Origin: Chrysaora quinquecirrha
Lineage: Eukaryota > Cnidaria > Scyphozoa > Semaeostomeae > Pelagiidae
DNA: 64,000 nt
Assembly (NCBI GenBank): GCA_014526335.1
Contig: JACTAT010000043.1
Coordinates: forward strand, 937,553-1,001,552
Reading direction: 5' to 3'
The translations under genes were made by a program, and so were the position numbers. Positions 28,249 through 41,100 of the stretch are shown here, one piece after another. Each line of letters starts with the position of its first letter. Within the stretch, counting starts at the first letter, position 1. Below the pieces are notes generated by a model that worked only from the letters and a program-made list of their open reading frames with translations, ran no database searches and was not told the origin of the DNA.

Positions 28249-29348
28249 TTCTCTTTTGCACAAATCACTGAAAAAAAATGTGGTTAGTGAGTCATGTAAT
28301 GAATGTATGATAATGACAAGTAAGGTTGCAGTATATGCAATACAATTCTCTCTGTCATTTTTACTATACTCATTGTAGTAAAACAAACTCATCATAGAAA
28401 ACTCAAAGGGGACTTCCTCGAAATATTCTCTCTATTGAAATAGAATGAAATGATTTGTTTTTCAAATGGCTAGAAACAATTTCATTGGCTTCTTGCAAAA
28501 TGTTGAAATGAATTTGTTATGAATTTGGTCTGATATCTCATATCTAAGGAAATATGTACAAATTTGAATCAATTTGATATACAAGTTAGGAACCTGTGGA
28601 AACTTATCCTTTTCTATCTCTTGCTGCATATATTTTGTAAGCTTTTTACAAGAGGGGACAATACCGCAACAAAAGAAAAGACAGCGATTGATGCTTTTTC
28701 AAATTGAGTGTGTTTTTAAGCACCTTCAAAAGAGACTTGCATCTTGCAAGAGACGTTTAATGCTGTTTGGATTTTGTTATGAAAAAATATCTATTGTGGT
28801 GTGGGAGAAAATAACTGGAAATAGAGAATTTTAGGGAATTCTGATTTTAATTTGCATTGAATAGTCTAATTTGCGTTTGATGCATTTGTGTCTAGGTATC
28901 AAAATAAAGTTCCGAAAATAGACACCCACCACATAAAGTTCTGAAAATAATCACCCACCACACACACCAGAGTGGCAAGAAAGGAGAGCAAAATGATGGC
29001 TAGGCCCTAAAATAATTAAGGCCTTTTTGGCAGGCTCAGGCTATTCAAGAAAACTTCACTGAGATTTTGTGGATTTTGAAAAGTCTAAAAGTATCTCACC
29101 GGCTGATGACTTTGCAGTGTCCATTTTACACACAAGGGGATTATCTATTTCACCAAAAACTGAGTTTGTTTTGCTGCTCCTCTGCCATTGTGTCGTTAGC
29201 AACAACCTGCAACAGCAGCTTTAGTTTGAGCAGTTCAATAGCAACAAACAACAGACATACATTAAACTTTCAAATCAAACATCTTGTTGCCCAGTGCAGA
29301 AGCCAAAAGTTTTGGCGCGCGAAACTGGTACAAACGCATCGGAACATA

Positions 29349-29739
29349 GGGGCCCTATGGGCATGTTCGAAGAACGACTCTGGTTAATGGTGGCTATTTC
29401 GATGAAATGATGAACGAGGTTTGTCGCTGTGCACAAGGACGATAATGATTATGTGGATAATGTTGGTGATGTTAGTCCTGGCCCTATTGGTGGTGCTAGT
29501 CTTGGTAGTGATAGAGATGGTCATGATTATGTGGTGGTTGTGATAGGCCTGATCGTGGTGATGGTTGTAGGGGGTGGTTGTGGTGGTGGTCATGGGGTGG
29601 TCGTGGTGATGGTTATAGGAGTGGTTGTGGTGGTGGTGATAGGGGTGGTCATGGTGATGGTTGTAGGGGCGATTGTGGTGCTGGTTTCGATCCTTTAGAT
29701 TTTGCCGCAGCCACACCGTCAATGATGGTGATGGTAATC

Positions 29740-29774
<35 letters not shown>

Positions 29775-30697
29775 GATAATGATGACGATTTGCTTTGAAA
29801 ACTGTTTTGAAATTGCCGCTCTTGCCCAGACTCTATTATCGACGATGAGAATGTTTGAAATATCATTAATTGAACCAATGTGGCAATTTGCCATCGAATT
29901 TTGCGTAAACAAATATGAGTCATGGAAGCAAGCCAGTATCAGAAGAACAATTGTCACATGACCCCAGATTGACAAAAATGCATGCAGGCCGCTTGATCAT
30001 CACCATAATGACGCTGGTGGTAGCGCTGATGATAGTGATGATGGTGATGGTGATGATGCTGATGATGATGATGATGATGATAGTGATGGTAATGTAGATG
30101 ATGATGATGATGATGATGATGATGGCCTTAAAAGATGATTGATCATCATCATCATGACACTGGTGGTAGAGTTGGTGATAGTGGTGATGGTGATGATGAT
30201 GATGACGATGACGATGATGACAATGATGATAATTATGATGGTGATGATGGCTATGAAGATGACCGATCATCATCATCATGATTCTGGTTGTAGCGGTGGT
30301 GATAGTGATCATGAAGATTATGATGATGACGATGATGATAATGATGACGATTTGCTTTGAAAACTGTTTTGAAATTGCCGCTCTTGCCCAGACTCAATTA
30401 TCGACGATGAGAATGTTTGAAATGTCATTAATTGAACCAATGTGGCAATTTGCCATCAAATTTTGCGAAAACAAATATGAGTCATGGAAGAACAATTGTC
30501 ACATGACCCCAGATTGACAAAAGTGCATTGTGAAAACCAACTGCAAATTGCGCATCAATGGCCGAGACAATGGCCCTAATGGCATTCTTGACAATGGCCC
30601 TATTGTTACACGTTTTCCATTGTTCAAGCGTTGGTTAGTTAGTTAGTTAGTTAGTGACACGCCACCCCACACCAATGTGTTCGAAATTCTTCGAACA
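29349..30697 (+). mobile_element. Repeat-rich MITE-like element, copy 1 (GAT/ATC arrays)
   Basis: The element has inverted ends TGTTCGAAGAA (29364) and TTCTTCGAACA (30696). Inside are long GGT and GAT/ATG trinucleotide arrays and a unique block of about 190 bp present twice, near 29785-29975 and 30340-30521. The same ends, block and arrays occur inverted at 43301-44020, so this is a dispersed unit and not just local slippage. There is no credible coding frame. Confidence 0.75.
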
Positions 30698-31274
30698 CAA
30701 AAAAAACTTTTGAATCGAAAATAGAAAATCTCTAGTCACGCATACCGTAATAATAAATTTAAACTCAGGTTAAACTGCGTAGCAAATAACCCCCAGCACG
30801 GAAACCTGTAATCTTTGCTGCAAATGATGAATTGAACATTTAATAGCTACCACAAGAATTCGCATGTAGGTGACTATATATATTGGCATGCAGATGACTA
30901 TATTCGATAATTAGTAGAACTTAGAAGAATTGATTGCCAACTTTGAGTCATTTATGTTTAGATGATTCTCGAGGCCGCAAACTATTTTAAAAAATATGTC
31001 AGACTTGGCAACAATATCTACTGCGCCACAATTTCCTCCTCTCTTCACACGAAAATATGTTACACGTTAGAGGACTTCTAGAAACATCTGACAAAAACAA
31101 CCCGATCAAGAATTGAATTAAAATACTTTAAAATAAAAAATAAAATCACAGTAAATTTGAGCAACATTTTGTAATATTGTAGTCAAACCTTTTCTTGAAG
31201 TCTGACCGAGCCGTCATTTTTGCGAGAAAATCATAGTTCCAAATTTTTATTCTCGAAAGTTTTGATGTTATAGA

Positions 31275-31352
31275 ATGTTCCTGCATCGTGGATCGAACTC
31301 ACAATCTTTGGCCCAAGGAAGAAGCGCATTATTCCACTGCGCTACACTAACA
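31275..31352 (-). mobile_element. tRNA-like SINE head
   Basis: The minus strand reads TAGCGCAGTGGAATAATGCG, an A-box-like piece, and then GTGAGTTCGATCCACGATGC, containing a good B box (GTTCGATCC). The outer arms do not pair into an acceptor stem, so it is more likely a SINE head than a working tRNA gene. Confidence 0.5.
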
Positions 31353-31496
31353 GTTGATTTTAATTGATGTTTTTGGCAAGCAATTGCATTTTGGTAATTA
31401 TGTCCACTAACGACAACACTTAACGGCGATTTCAAAGTTTAATTCCTATCATTTGTGGTTTTATCTTTTGTTACGCGGTTTGGCAGGAAAAAGCGT

Positions 31497-31556
31497 CTAT
31501 ATGCCTATATGCCTATATGCCTATATGCCTATATGCCTATATGCCTATATGCCTAT
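31497..31556. repeat. 10-bp minisatellite (ATGCCTATAT)
   Basis: About six perfect tandem copies of ATGCCTATAT lie some 270 bp beyond the INPP4 poly(A) signal. The perfection of the copies suggests recent expansion. The short frames that cross it have no family match. Confidence 0.9.
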
Positions 31557-31825
31557 TACAACGAACACCCTTTTGATATGTCCTTCGGACATAAAATGCA
31601 TCTCATGGGTAGCGGTGCACTCCTTCTTTCATATGCACCATCTAAGGTCAAATAAAATCAAAGAAACCTTTCAAATATTTGTAAAAAAAAGATACTCCGT
31701 GCTACCTGACATACAATATATCTTGCAGTTACAAAAATATCGAAGAGATAACTGTAAAAACTTTGAAATAACTATTGGTGATTTAATTATCGCTTAGTTT
31801 ATACAATAAGATAATACAGCATATA

Positions 31826-31831
31826 TTTATT
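31826..31831 (-). terminator. INPP4A: INPP4 poly(A) signal AATAAA
   Basis: AATAAA on the minus strand lies 139 bp past the INPP4 stop codon. It is the first canonical signal after the stop and fits a short 3' UTR. Confidence 0.65.
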
Positions 31832-31969
31832 TAATTAATTGTTAAAATGAAGTCAGGGGAGATATATAGTTCTGGGTGTTCCAGAATTTTTGCAATAACA
31901 ACAGTCCAATCTTTCGAATTCTTTTTTACAAAAAAGTAAGAAATAAGTCCAATGTAGTTGCCACTGTGG

Positions 31970-32105
31970 CTAATTGAGAACATTCTTTCCATAAGTACCT
32001 TCGGGAGCTCTATAAATACTTGGATATGCCTTGACTTGCATTTTATTGAAGGCATATTTTGGTATTCCAACATTCTTGAACGAATTGATCAACCGGGTAC
32101 CTTGA
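31970..32105 (-). CDS. INPP4A: INPP4 terminal coding exon
   Basis: It encodes [20 protein letters not shown] and then [14 protein letters not shown] before a TAG stop at 31970-31972. This matches the conserved INPP4 C-terminus (KYAFN ... PEGTYGK). The acceptor is TTCTTCAG|TCAAGG, phase 2. Confidence 0.95.
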
Positions 32106-35100
32106 CTGAAGAAAATAACAAAATTAAAGCACCACATTTGTTACACCAGTTGATGATAGTCAAAAACGCGAACTTATCCATTTTTAATGCCATGAACCGG
32201 TTCAAAACGTGCATCGGAATGAAGCATGCCCTGAAAATAGCAAGCGGTCTTAAAACATGTCAATTTTTTAGTGAAAGGGTGTCTACTTATTGCAATCTGA
32301 GATCTATCTCGATACAGGCATGGCTAAGTTGAAGAGTATTTGCGTGGACTTGCAACGTCTAGGAACACTCCACTCCTTATACCTTTATTGCTAGACCATT
32401 TCCATTTCTAAACCAGCCTAAGTTATGCTAAGATTTTAATGGTCTTTCTGGATAGCAATGTGCACGTTAACAACAAGTATTAACAACAAAAGCAAAAGAG
32501 AGTTCTCTGTAGCCAATGTTGAAGAAGCTAGTATCATCTATCTATTTATCTTACAGTAACGTACATTGACCCACGTATAGGTATTATCAGGGTATTATGT
32601 ACGTTGGTTAGCGTGTAAGTAAAGGGAAAAAATTAAACAGTAAACTCCAAAGTACGTGTGGAGTGAGTTGCCAAGCTTCTCAGTCAGTTATCGTTAGACA
32701 GCTAAAGTTAAGCTTGGTCGTGTGGTGTGAGGTCAGCATCTGGATGGGTGACTTTCTAGATAGATGACTAAACAACTCACTCTGCCGTCCTTCGGAAGGG
32801 ACATTAAAAACTAGGGGTCCAATGCCTGGATGCGGCAAGCATAGCAGGCCTAGATTAGCTGAAAAAGCTAGAAATAACAGCCCACTCAAAATAAAGTGAC
32901 AACAACAACAAATAAGGAAGAAGTATTTCAGCAGTGCGACCCAATGAAGAGAGTTAATGGGTGAGTTAGACGATTGTTTTGGTGGTAAACGTTCTAGATC
33001 TCACTCAGATCACTTAGACCAGTCTTAGACCAGGTTATGGAGAAAAATTTATGAGAAATTGAGCTGCATTTCCTCATCTCCATAATATTCGGGGGCATAC
33101 ATTCAAGTCTGAGATGGAAATCCAATTAATCTATTCAAAAGAAAGATGATTAAATATTACAGAAGTAAAATTGTTTTATATTTGATACCTTCTGATAGTG
33201 CTAAGAACTCTCAAAAGTATATCAGGTCGAAGGCCATGCTCTCTTTCTAATATCCTTGCAGCCTCTAGGGTCACAGCCATTGCAGTCCTATCTTTTGCAC
33301 TTTTGCATGAGGTTAATCTGACTCCATTCATGCGCCAGCAAATCTATAAAGTATAAAAACATTGGCTTTTCGATTAAGAGGAAACAAAATCTTACTGAGA
33401 TATTGACGAGGCAAACTTGACTTCGATAGACTATTCAGCTTATTCAAACTGGATTTGCTGCAAGTGAAAGGTACACATAATAGAGACCTGGCTCAAATAA
33501 ATGCTGAGTGCAACATTGAAGCTCATAAGCTATACTGAACCTCGTAAGATATCGTTCAGTTAACAACAAATAACTGCAGCTGCCTTCAACTTATGCCATT
33601 TTCAGTTTCAGATCCATTTCTTTAAATCATTGATCTCAGTGCGTAGTTTCGCTTATACGTATGCCTTTACCGTATTTTATCCATAGCTAAACACTAATGA
33701 CGAGGTAGGTATTGGAGAATTCAGCGCAAGTGTTAATAGTTTCTCTGTTAATATGATTTGGATGCAACTAATACTGGACATACCTCTTCGGCTAGACGTA
33801 GCACATGAGTGTTCTTGCTTTTCTTGGATTTGATTTCAACTTTCAAATTCGCCATCAGCATAGGAAGGGAAATAACTAATTCAGATCTTGTGCCAGCTGA
33901 AAAAGATACCAGAACACTTATCAATGGAAAAAGGACTTGTACAGGAACTACTGCAAACCTGCGTCTTGCAAATCAATAAAACAGTGTTGGACAGAGTAAA
34001 ACACCCTTGAACATTTTTTGCTTGCTTTCAGTGATTCTTAGGTAGCAGAAGCTGGCCCGTCGATGCTTCATTACTGATCTTTTATAAGCAGTTATTTGTT
34101 GATATTGCTGCATATTCGTCGATGATAGTTATTTAAACATTTTAGTTGCATGATATTATAATCATTTAACATCATCGATATAGCAACTCGTGTTTGGAAA
34201 TATCTGCTTATAGTTGGCTGACGTAGAACAGGACTATTTAGACAGGTTTTCCATTATGTAAGCTTTGAGCCTAGAATTAACGTAGCGAAATAGTGTCTCT
34301 GACACTCTGAAAAGAGCAATTTGGCCAAAATAAACACAAAGGACAACCCGACAGCGGTGTTGTCGTGAAATCTGACGGAGAGACTTTCCTTCCTATATTA
34401 CATGCATGTTATTATCAACGATTCTACAAGGTGAAAATCCATGTTGGGATGCTATTATTCTCGGAGGTCGTGGTCATGCAAACAAAACGGACGACGACAA
34501 TCACGAATTTCTTTAAAACCAGTGAAGTAAGGAACACTATGCACAAGATGATAGTTCAGGAAAATTAGGACTTGATTGTTCTTCTGTAAAATCAGATGAG
34601 TCGACAAGCAGGCCACTAAGCTCAAAACAGTAGGGCAACATTTTTAAACATGTTGCAAATGCCACAAACATGCCACTAAGCTCCAAACAGTTGGCCAACA
34701 TTTTTAAACATGTTAAAAATGTTGGCCAACATTTTTTGTCGACAACATGTAGTTCATTAGGCCAACATCTATAGCAAACCATGCCAACATGTTGGCCAAC
34801 AGTTGCTGGTGGCGATGTTGGCCAACATGTTGGCACGGTTTGCGCCCAGCTTAACGAAGCGGTGTTGTCCAAAGTCTCTAGGCATCCCAAAAACCATAAA
34901 AATTGAAGCAAATTGCAATCTGCTGAATTAAAAGAAACACGTTACTTTTTGACTGGAAAAACAGACACTCAAAAACATAAATTTACCCCAGTGCGGATAA
35001 GCTGTTGAAAATTTCTCGTAGTAGCTGAATAAGTAATTCAAATTTGTAGAGTTCGAATTTTCTTGAAGAGACATATCACCAAATCTACAACAAATAAAAG

Positions 35101-38100
35101 GGATGTCTAGACGAAATGAAAAGTTTGGAGGTGCTTGCTCAGTGAAGAAAGATACTAACATCTAAAAATCATTAAATCAAGCGAGTTATTGCATATTGTC
35201 TTAAAAAGTCAACTTGGCCAGTTCCTCAGCAACATACATCATTGCTGTAAAGCAGCCACAATTTATTTTTAAATAGAGACTCTCGGACAGCCAAAAGAGG
35301 TCTTGGGTAGGATAATACTATTTCAGTGGTTTTTTTCAAAATAAAAGATAAAGAGAAAAAGTTTACCGTTCTGCAATAGTTGCATGCTCATTGATACCAA
35401 TATTGAATACAACAGGGTGCAATGGTATGAGATGTCCACTTTGTAATTTGCCAGGTAATAGTTTAAAATGGGCTTCATGCAATGGAATGCTCACTATAAA
35501 GAGATATCTAAAAAAGAGAATTTGCACAATTAAGGGATATATGAAAATAGACTTATTACACGAGTCGTCATTATCGCTATTGAGTCTATGCTGGACGCTC
35601 AAACTACCAGGCCACTCTGAGCAAACAGCTGTATGGTTATTGTTGTTGTTGCTGCTGTTTGCGAAGAGTGGGGCTCATGTAGTAAGTCTAATATGAAAAA
35701 AAGTTCTCAAAGCAACCATATATAACCTCCATTTTTCTTGGGCCGTGTAGATTACATTTTATTATTGTAAAATTGTAATTCTGCGAATAAAATGAATTGA
35801 GAAATGAATTTAACTCGTGGAAAAAATCTCTAAAGGAAGAGTATTGCACAGTCTATTCTTCTAGTCGAAACAAATTGCTGTTTATGCTTGTTATATTATA
35901 TGTTACTGCCAAGATAATACGTATGAACATTGTGGTCCATGCATACATTTTATAATACCGGAACACAGTAATGTACTCAGTGTTGTTTGCTTATTACCTA
36001 CACTACTAACTTATACAAAATTTCACAATCAGCTTTGATACGGCTTAGACTGATTACCTGAGTCCCACTCTTCGCAAACAGCAGCAGCAACAACAACAAC
36101 CATATAGCTGTTTGCTCAAAGTGGGACTCATAATCTTTCAGCTGAAAAAGTGGACAGCGACTCCAACTTTCTGGAGCCATCGCTGATTGGCTAATAATCT
36201 TCTCCCACCTTTTCCTCGATTTCATGTCAAAGATTCAAGCGACTTTCGGCCACAGCTTTCACAAAAACAAACTTGGTGCAGTTTTATTAGGGTTTTATTA
36301 TTTCGGAAGAAAGTTCAAATATTGCAGATAGGGAGAACGACAAATGGCTTTAAGTGTACACATTATTTCAAAGAATGTGTATGTTGTTGTCAATGAAAGT
36401 TATGCTTTAAACAGAACCGAGGAAACAGATTTTTAATGTTCCCGAGATGAGATTTCAGGTTGGTGAATTCAAAACTGTTTTTTTGTATGAAAATATTTGG
36501 GTACTAATACATTTAATGGAACGATAAGTTTGTTAGTTTCAGCAGAAACCAAGTAGTACAACGGAAAAGTTAAATTCAAATGTTTCACTCAGTTGCAGAG
36601 CATTTTCGTGTCATCAATAAATTAGAAAGCAATCTTTCCAACTTGATCATTTTGTTCCTTAAAAAGATTCATTCGCCTGAAAATCGGTACTTGTATCTGT
36701 TTTCTCCTTTGGAAGTCAAAACTTCAGCCAAAGTTTTTCCATAAAATAAAAGTTTTACTGCTTCATCCTCGGCTTTATCTTGAGAGAAAATTAGATAGTC
36801 TAGTGGTTGAAAAATTGTTGAAAACATTTTTTGCATTTGATTGCTGTATTGTTTAAATTTTCTTCTTAAATATGCTAAATCTCAACCTCGTAGTTTTCTT
36901 GAATCATAATTCATCAAATTTTGATTAATGGAGTCTTTTACTTAAATTTCGAGTCAATGAAAGTATTATAAGATTTTCCCAACGTTGGGCACCGAAGCCC
37001 AGATTTCGTGTGCCCAGATCCGCGTAACCTCAGTTGAAAAATATTTTTGGGCAGCCCTTTATTTTATATACATGGAATTACTTTTGTAAGCAAAGTCAAC
37101 TTCCTTCTTTGTAATTATATCCTATTTTCGCATTTTATCCTCCTAAAAATGTGAATTTATAGGAAGCTTCTTGTAAGGCTCGCAGCCCTCGTAGCTTTCC
37201 ATTGAAATCGCGCCATTGCGTTCGCTCTTTCGCGCCATTTGACTTTTTGGAAACGAGGCTCAACGGTTTTGACCACTTTTTCTGCTGAAAAGTTATGAGT
37301 CGTGGTTTGAGCGTCCAGCATAGACTCAATAGCGATAACTACGACTCTTGTAATAAGTCTAGATACGGCTAGAAGTTTCCAAGTGATGGTTTTCATTAAA
37401 CTATTGAAGATTTCTATACGCCTAAATAATTAATCGTGTAACCTAATTATAAAACTTAAAAATACTGCTCCAAAGACTTCAGAAATCGTTCCAGTCTACT
37501 AAAATGTAACGTTTTCAGTAACAGCTGATAAATTCTCAACTGCAATCTGCAATGTCCGCAAATACGTGAATGAGTGTAGCACGTAAGGACGTTTACGTAA
37601 CTATCATGGAAAAAGGAAAGGATACGACAAACTATTGGACTGACAGGGGAAGTTTATCGTGAATAGCCTACCTTTTTCCTTCAATAATAGGAAAGACATC
37701 GTTACCATTGTCACAAATAAACTGAAATGGAATACAAGAACATGAGCAGGTATTGGGCCAGAATGTAAAATGCTCGCCAAAATCTAAAATTGATCTTGGC
37801 TGAATTTGGAAAATAATTCTATTAAGTTGAGAAGGACATCAGAAAATGCCGTGATAATTAATTTCTCGTGGCATAATCTATTTTCGGGATTTTTTCGAAT
37901 AATTCGCAGAGCTAGATCTTTCAAGGGTTTGGGAATCTGCCCACATCAAAACCAAAAGGACATTTCTGTATAGACAGAAAATGTTCGCTTTCGCACTTGT
38001 ACTCATCAATAATTCAATAACTGAGTTGAATTGGTATCAGATTGTTGTCCGGCGAACATTTTTTTAATTTGCCCAAAGATGTTTCCACTTTTCCTCTAAA

Positions 38101-41100
38101 TGTTGTACTACTCAAAGACAAAAGAGCTAGTCTTAAAGATCAAGGTTTCTTGACTACTGGAGGTTATTTTTGCTCATTTAGACAAAAGGTAACACAATGC
38201 TCCTTGAGGAGACACGTGTTGCCATTGGTAACAGACTTGACATTCAACTAAACTGCAAACCACACAAATGTTCTAAACAAGACAGGTTAAGAACAGTTAC
38301 AACACGACAAGACAGAATAACAAAGAACAAAAAAAGATTGGCAAGAAACAATGCTAACCTTGAATCGAACTTTTTTAAGATCATCAAAACCAATAATTGC
38401 ATCCTCTAGCATACCCATCTCATCTCCTAAATAAGAAAATACAACAAATGATTAAAACTAAAGAGAAATTGCTAAGATGGATAGCAATTAAAAGGTACTT
38501 TTAGAGAAAGGTACTTTAAGTCGACTTAAAACACAATTTAGATAGCTAGATAAATAGGTCTATCGTTTTTCAACAATTTTTTAGATAATATTTCTCAGTC
38601 AAACCTACCGTGTGGCGTAATGAGGCACTCAAACAGCAATAGAACACCCATTGTTGAAATTTGCTCAAGAAACAGCTGATTCTCGATGTTCTCTGAAAGT
38701 TTAAGCACAAAACCGGCAATGGCAGGAGCAAGCTAAAAAGATTTTTCAGGATCAGAAAATAGAGTCGAAAAACGTAAAGAAAAATTGACAGGTAAAAGTA
38801 TGAAGAGAATTTTCAAAAACATTCGGTATGATGCTAAACATGAATTGAGCCGTAGGAAAGCAGCACCCTGATGCACGACTATACAGAAAAGCACAGCCAA
38901 CAATATAATGCATTATCTACATATCTACACGATATCTAAGTAAAGAAGTTATTGATTTTCCAAAATAAAATCACAAACTGAGCTAGTCTCGATTAATGAC
39001 TCGTTCTATAAAAGACATATTGCCTTTTATTGGAAGGACGAAACGACCATTACTCAGTTCTCTCTTAAGCCAGTTCTCCACTAGGCTGATTTTTCAGCGC
39101 GCAGAGGAGCAGCTATTGTATTTTTATTCATTTGGAGCAATAGCCGCATTTAGACGCTCCGCTACGCGCGTTTTTCAAAGCCGGATCAGCGCCTGCCAAT
39201 CAAATCACTCGAAAGCTTTTCACACAAAGTCATTATTCTGACTGGAGCACTTTTGTGGCTGATTCCTAGTGGAAATTGAAAATTTTTTCAACGCGGCTGC
39301 ACTCCGCGCGGAAAAAACCGGCCTAGTTGAAAACCGGCTCGGATTCGCTATGATGCTTTCTGCGAGTATGAATCAACCTTAACTGTATTCACTAAGAAAC
39401 GCCGTAAAACAACGAGAGCAAAAACGAAACACAAATGATTTTTAATAAAGAATACTGATTTTTCACTCCAGTATACAAGCCTTCGTAAGAGTAATTGGAC
39501 TTTTGCCGGTACCGAACACTGGCTGATAAAACGACTAATGATAATTATCATGTAACAGCATCTTGTGATGCTGGAAGCAGGTCTGTTTCATAAATAAATT
39601 CTGAATGATGTGGGGCTCATACTGAAGTGATATCTTCACTGGGCATAGTCTACTATCAGAACCTGAGCAAATAAGCGCTAGGTTTAGATTAAATACTCAC
39701 AGCCTGAGAAAAGACAATGTCCCGTCGGTAATGAATGTCTCTTAAACTCATGCCCGAGAGGCTCTCCTCCTTCATGAGAATAAATCGCATAACGAGGTTG
39801 AACTTCTTACTGAAAGATTCGACGGTTTTCGAAAGATGTTTGATGGAAGCCTGCAACTGCTCTTCTAAGTTTGTCTCTAAGCGGAAATTAATTTTGAAAT
39901 TAAAAAAGCTAATAAAAGCAATCTGTATACACCTTTTCGATAAACGGTCGCCATTATTTAATTGTATAGCACTTCAGGATAAAGAGTTTTGGATGCAAAA
40001 TTCGGCTACGTTGACATTCTGTATGTCCCATCGCTGTTACGCCACCATTTTGAGCGTGTTGAAAGTTTTCAGTTTTGTAGAGAATAAGATCAAATGTTTC
40101 ATTTAACGGTCGTGGACCTTATATAATCAGAAACTTTGAACCCTCATAAAATCAACAGTCTAAGGGCCGGGACAGTGAAAGTTTGCACTTAGATTACATT
40201 TTGTACGCTTAATACGAACGTGGGCATCGAAAGTCCATGTCTTGAAATGCAGCAAAATTAAATAACCGCAGCTGCTCCTTGAAAAACTGTAATGCATCAG
40301 AGAGAAGGAATGCTCTTCCAGGGAAAAACTGATAAGGTGAATGGTGCGCAAAGTTTGCATATCGGGGTACTACATTTGACAGAAATACCGCAACAGCCGC
40401 ATATCAAAACTCCCCTTTTCCATAACAAACTTGCGCAGTTTCTTAAAAGTTCAGCAATATCCCAAGTAACAAGATGGAATATTTTACAAATTTTGAATAA
40501 ATGCAAAAAGCTCATTGCCTTTTGCTTCGAGATACAAAAATTTGCGATGATTTTAATGGCTATATCATGGAGTATAAAGAAAGTAAATTAACAAACCGTT
40601 TCTTATAGATTTGTTTTTTGTATGGCGGTATTTGCTGTACAATTGGATCCCTTTAGCCTGAGATAAATTTTTAAATAATATCTTTAAACATTTTTTTAAG
40701 GTAAGTGACAGGATAAGAGAAAGGAATTATAAACTGATGCTAACCAGATTGTTGATTTTGTTCATTGGAAATGTTATTGACCACTGACATGAAGCTTGCC
40801 AAAGCATCTCTCAAACCACAATCTTGATCACTCTGGAAATAATCAAAATATGAACTGATTTAAAGTCGGAGCAACAAAGTTAATTTGTAATTTATAAAGG
40901 AAATGTTCCATGGCAAAGACATCAAACCAATTTGATTCATGCGAAGAGGAAATGAAATAAATAGTATCCATGAAGAGAGATAAATTTCAAAGTGAAAAAA
41001 TTCAATCAGGTTTATTGGCAGGGTAAAATCTGGGATTGGATGTATGTTCCTAGATGCTGCTATATTTTCTACTTTTCAACAATCAAATTGATCAGTGTGA

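Larger units (their letters stand above)
28268..31825. other. Intergenic stretch between INPP4 and DYNC2H1
   Basis: This gap should hold the DYNC2H1 promoter and at least one untranslated 5' exon, because an acceptor sits just before the first coding exon. I could not locate the promoter or the upstream exon. What can be seen is a GAT-repeat element (29.35-30.70 kb), a tRNA-like SINE piece (~31.28-31.35 kb) and a 10-bp minisatellite (~31.50 kb). The long frames here are repeat artefacts. Confidence 0.7.

Noticed and set aside
29384..30517. Long frames rich in Met/Val/Asp on one strand and His/Ile on the other
   Set aside because: They are translations of GGT, GAT and ATC trinucleotide arrays inside a mobile element, open in several frames at once, with no family likeness.
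31453..31797. Plus-strand frames of 66 and 114 codons
   Set aside because: They run through the 10-bp minisatellite and match no family.
34537..34911. 124-codon minus-strand Cys/Trp-rich frame
   Set aside because: It reads through the TTGGCCAACAT repeats. The Trp-Pro-Thr repeats come from the DNA repeat and not from a protein family.
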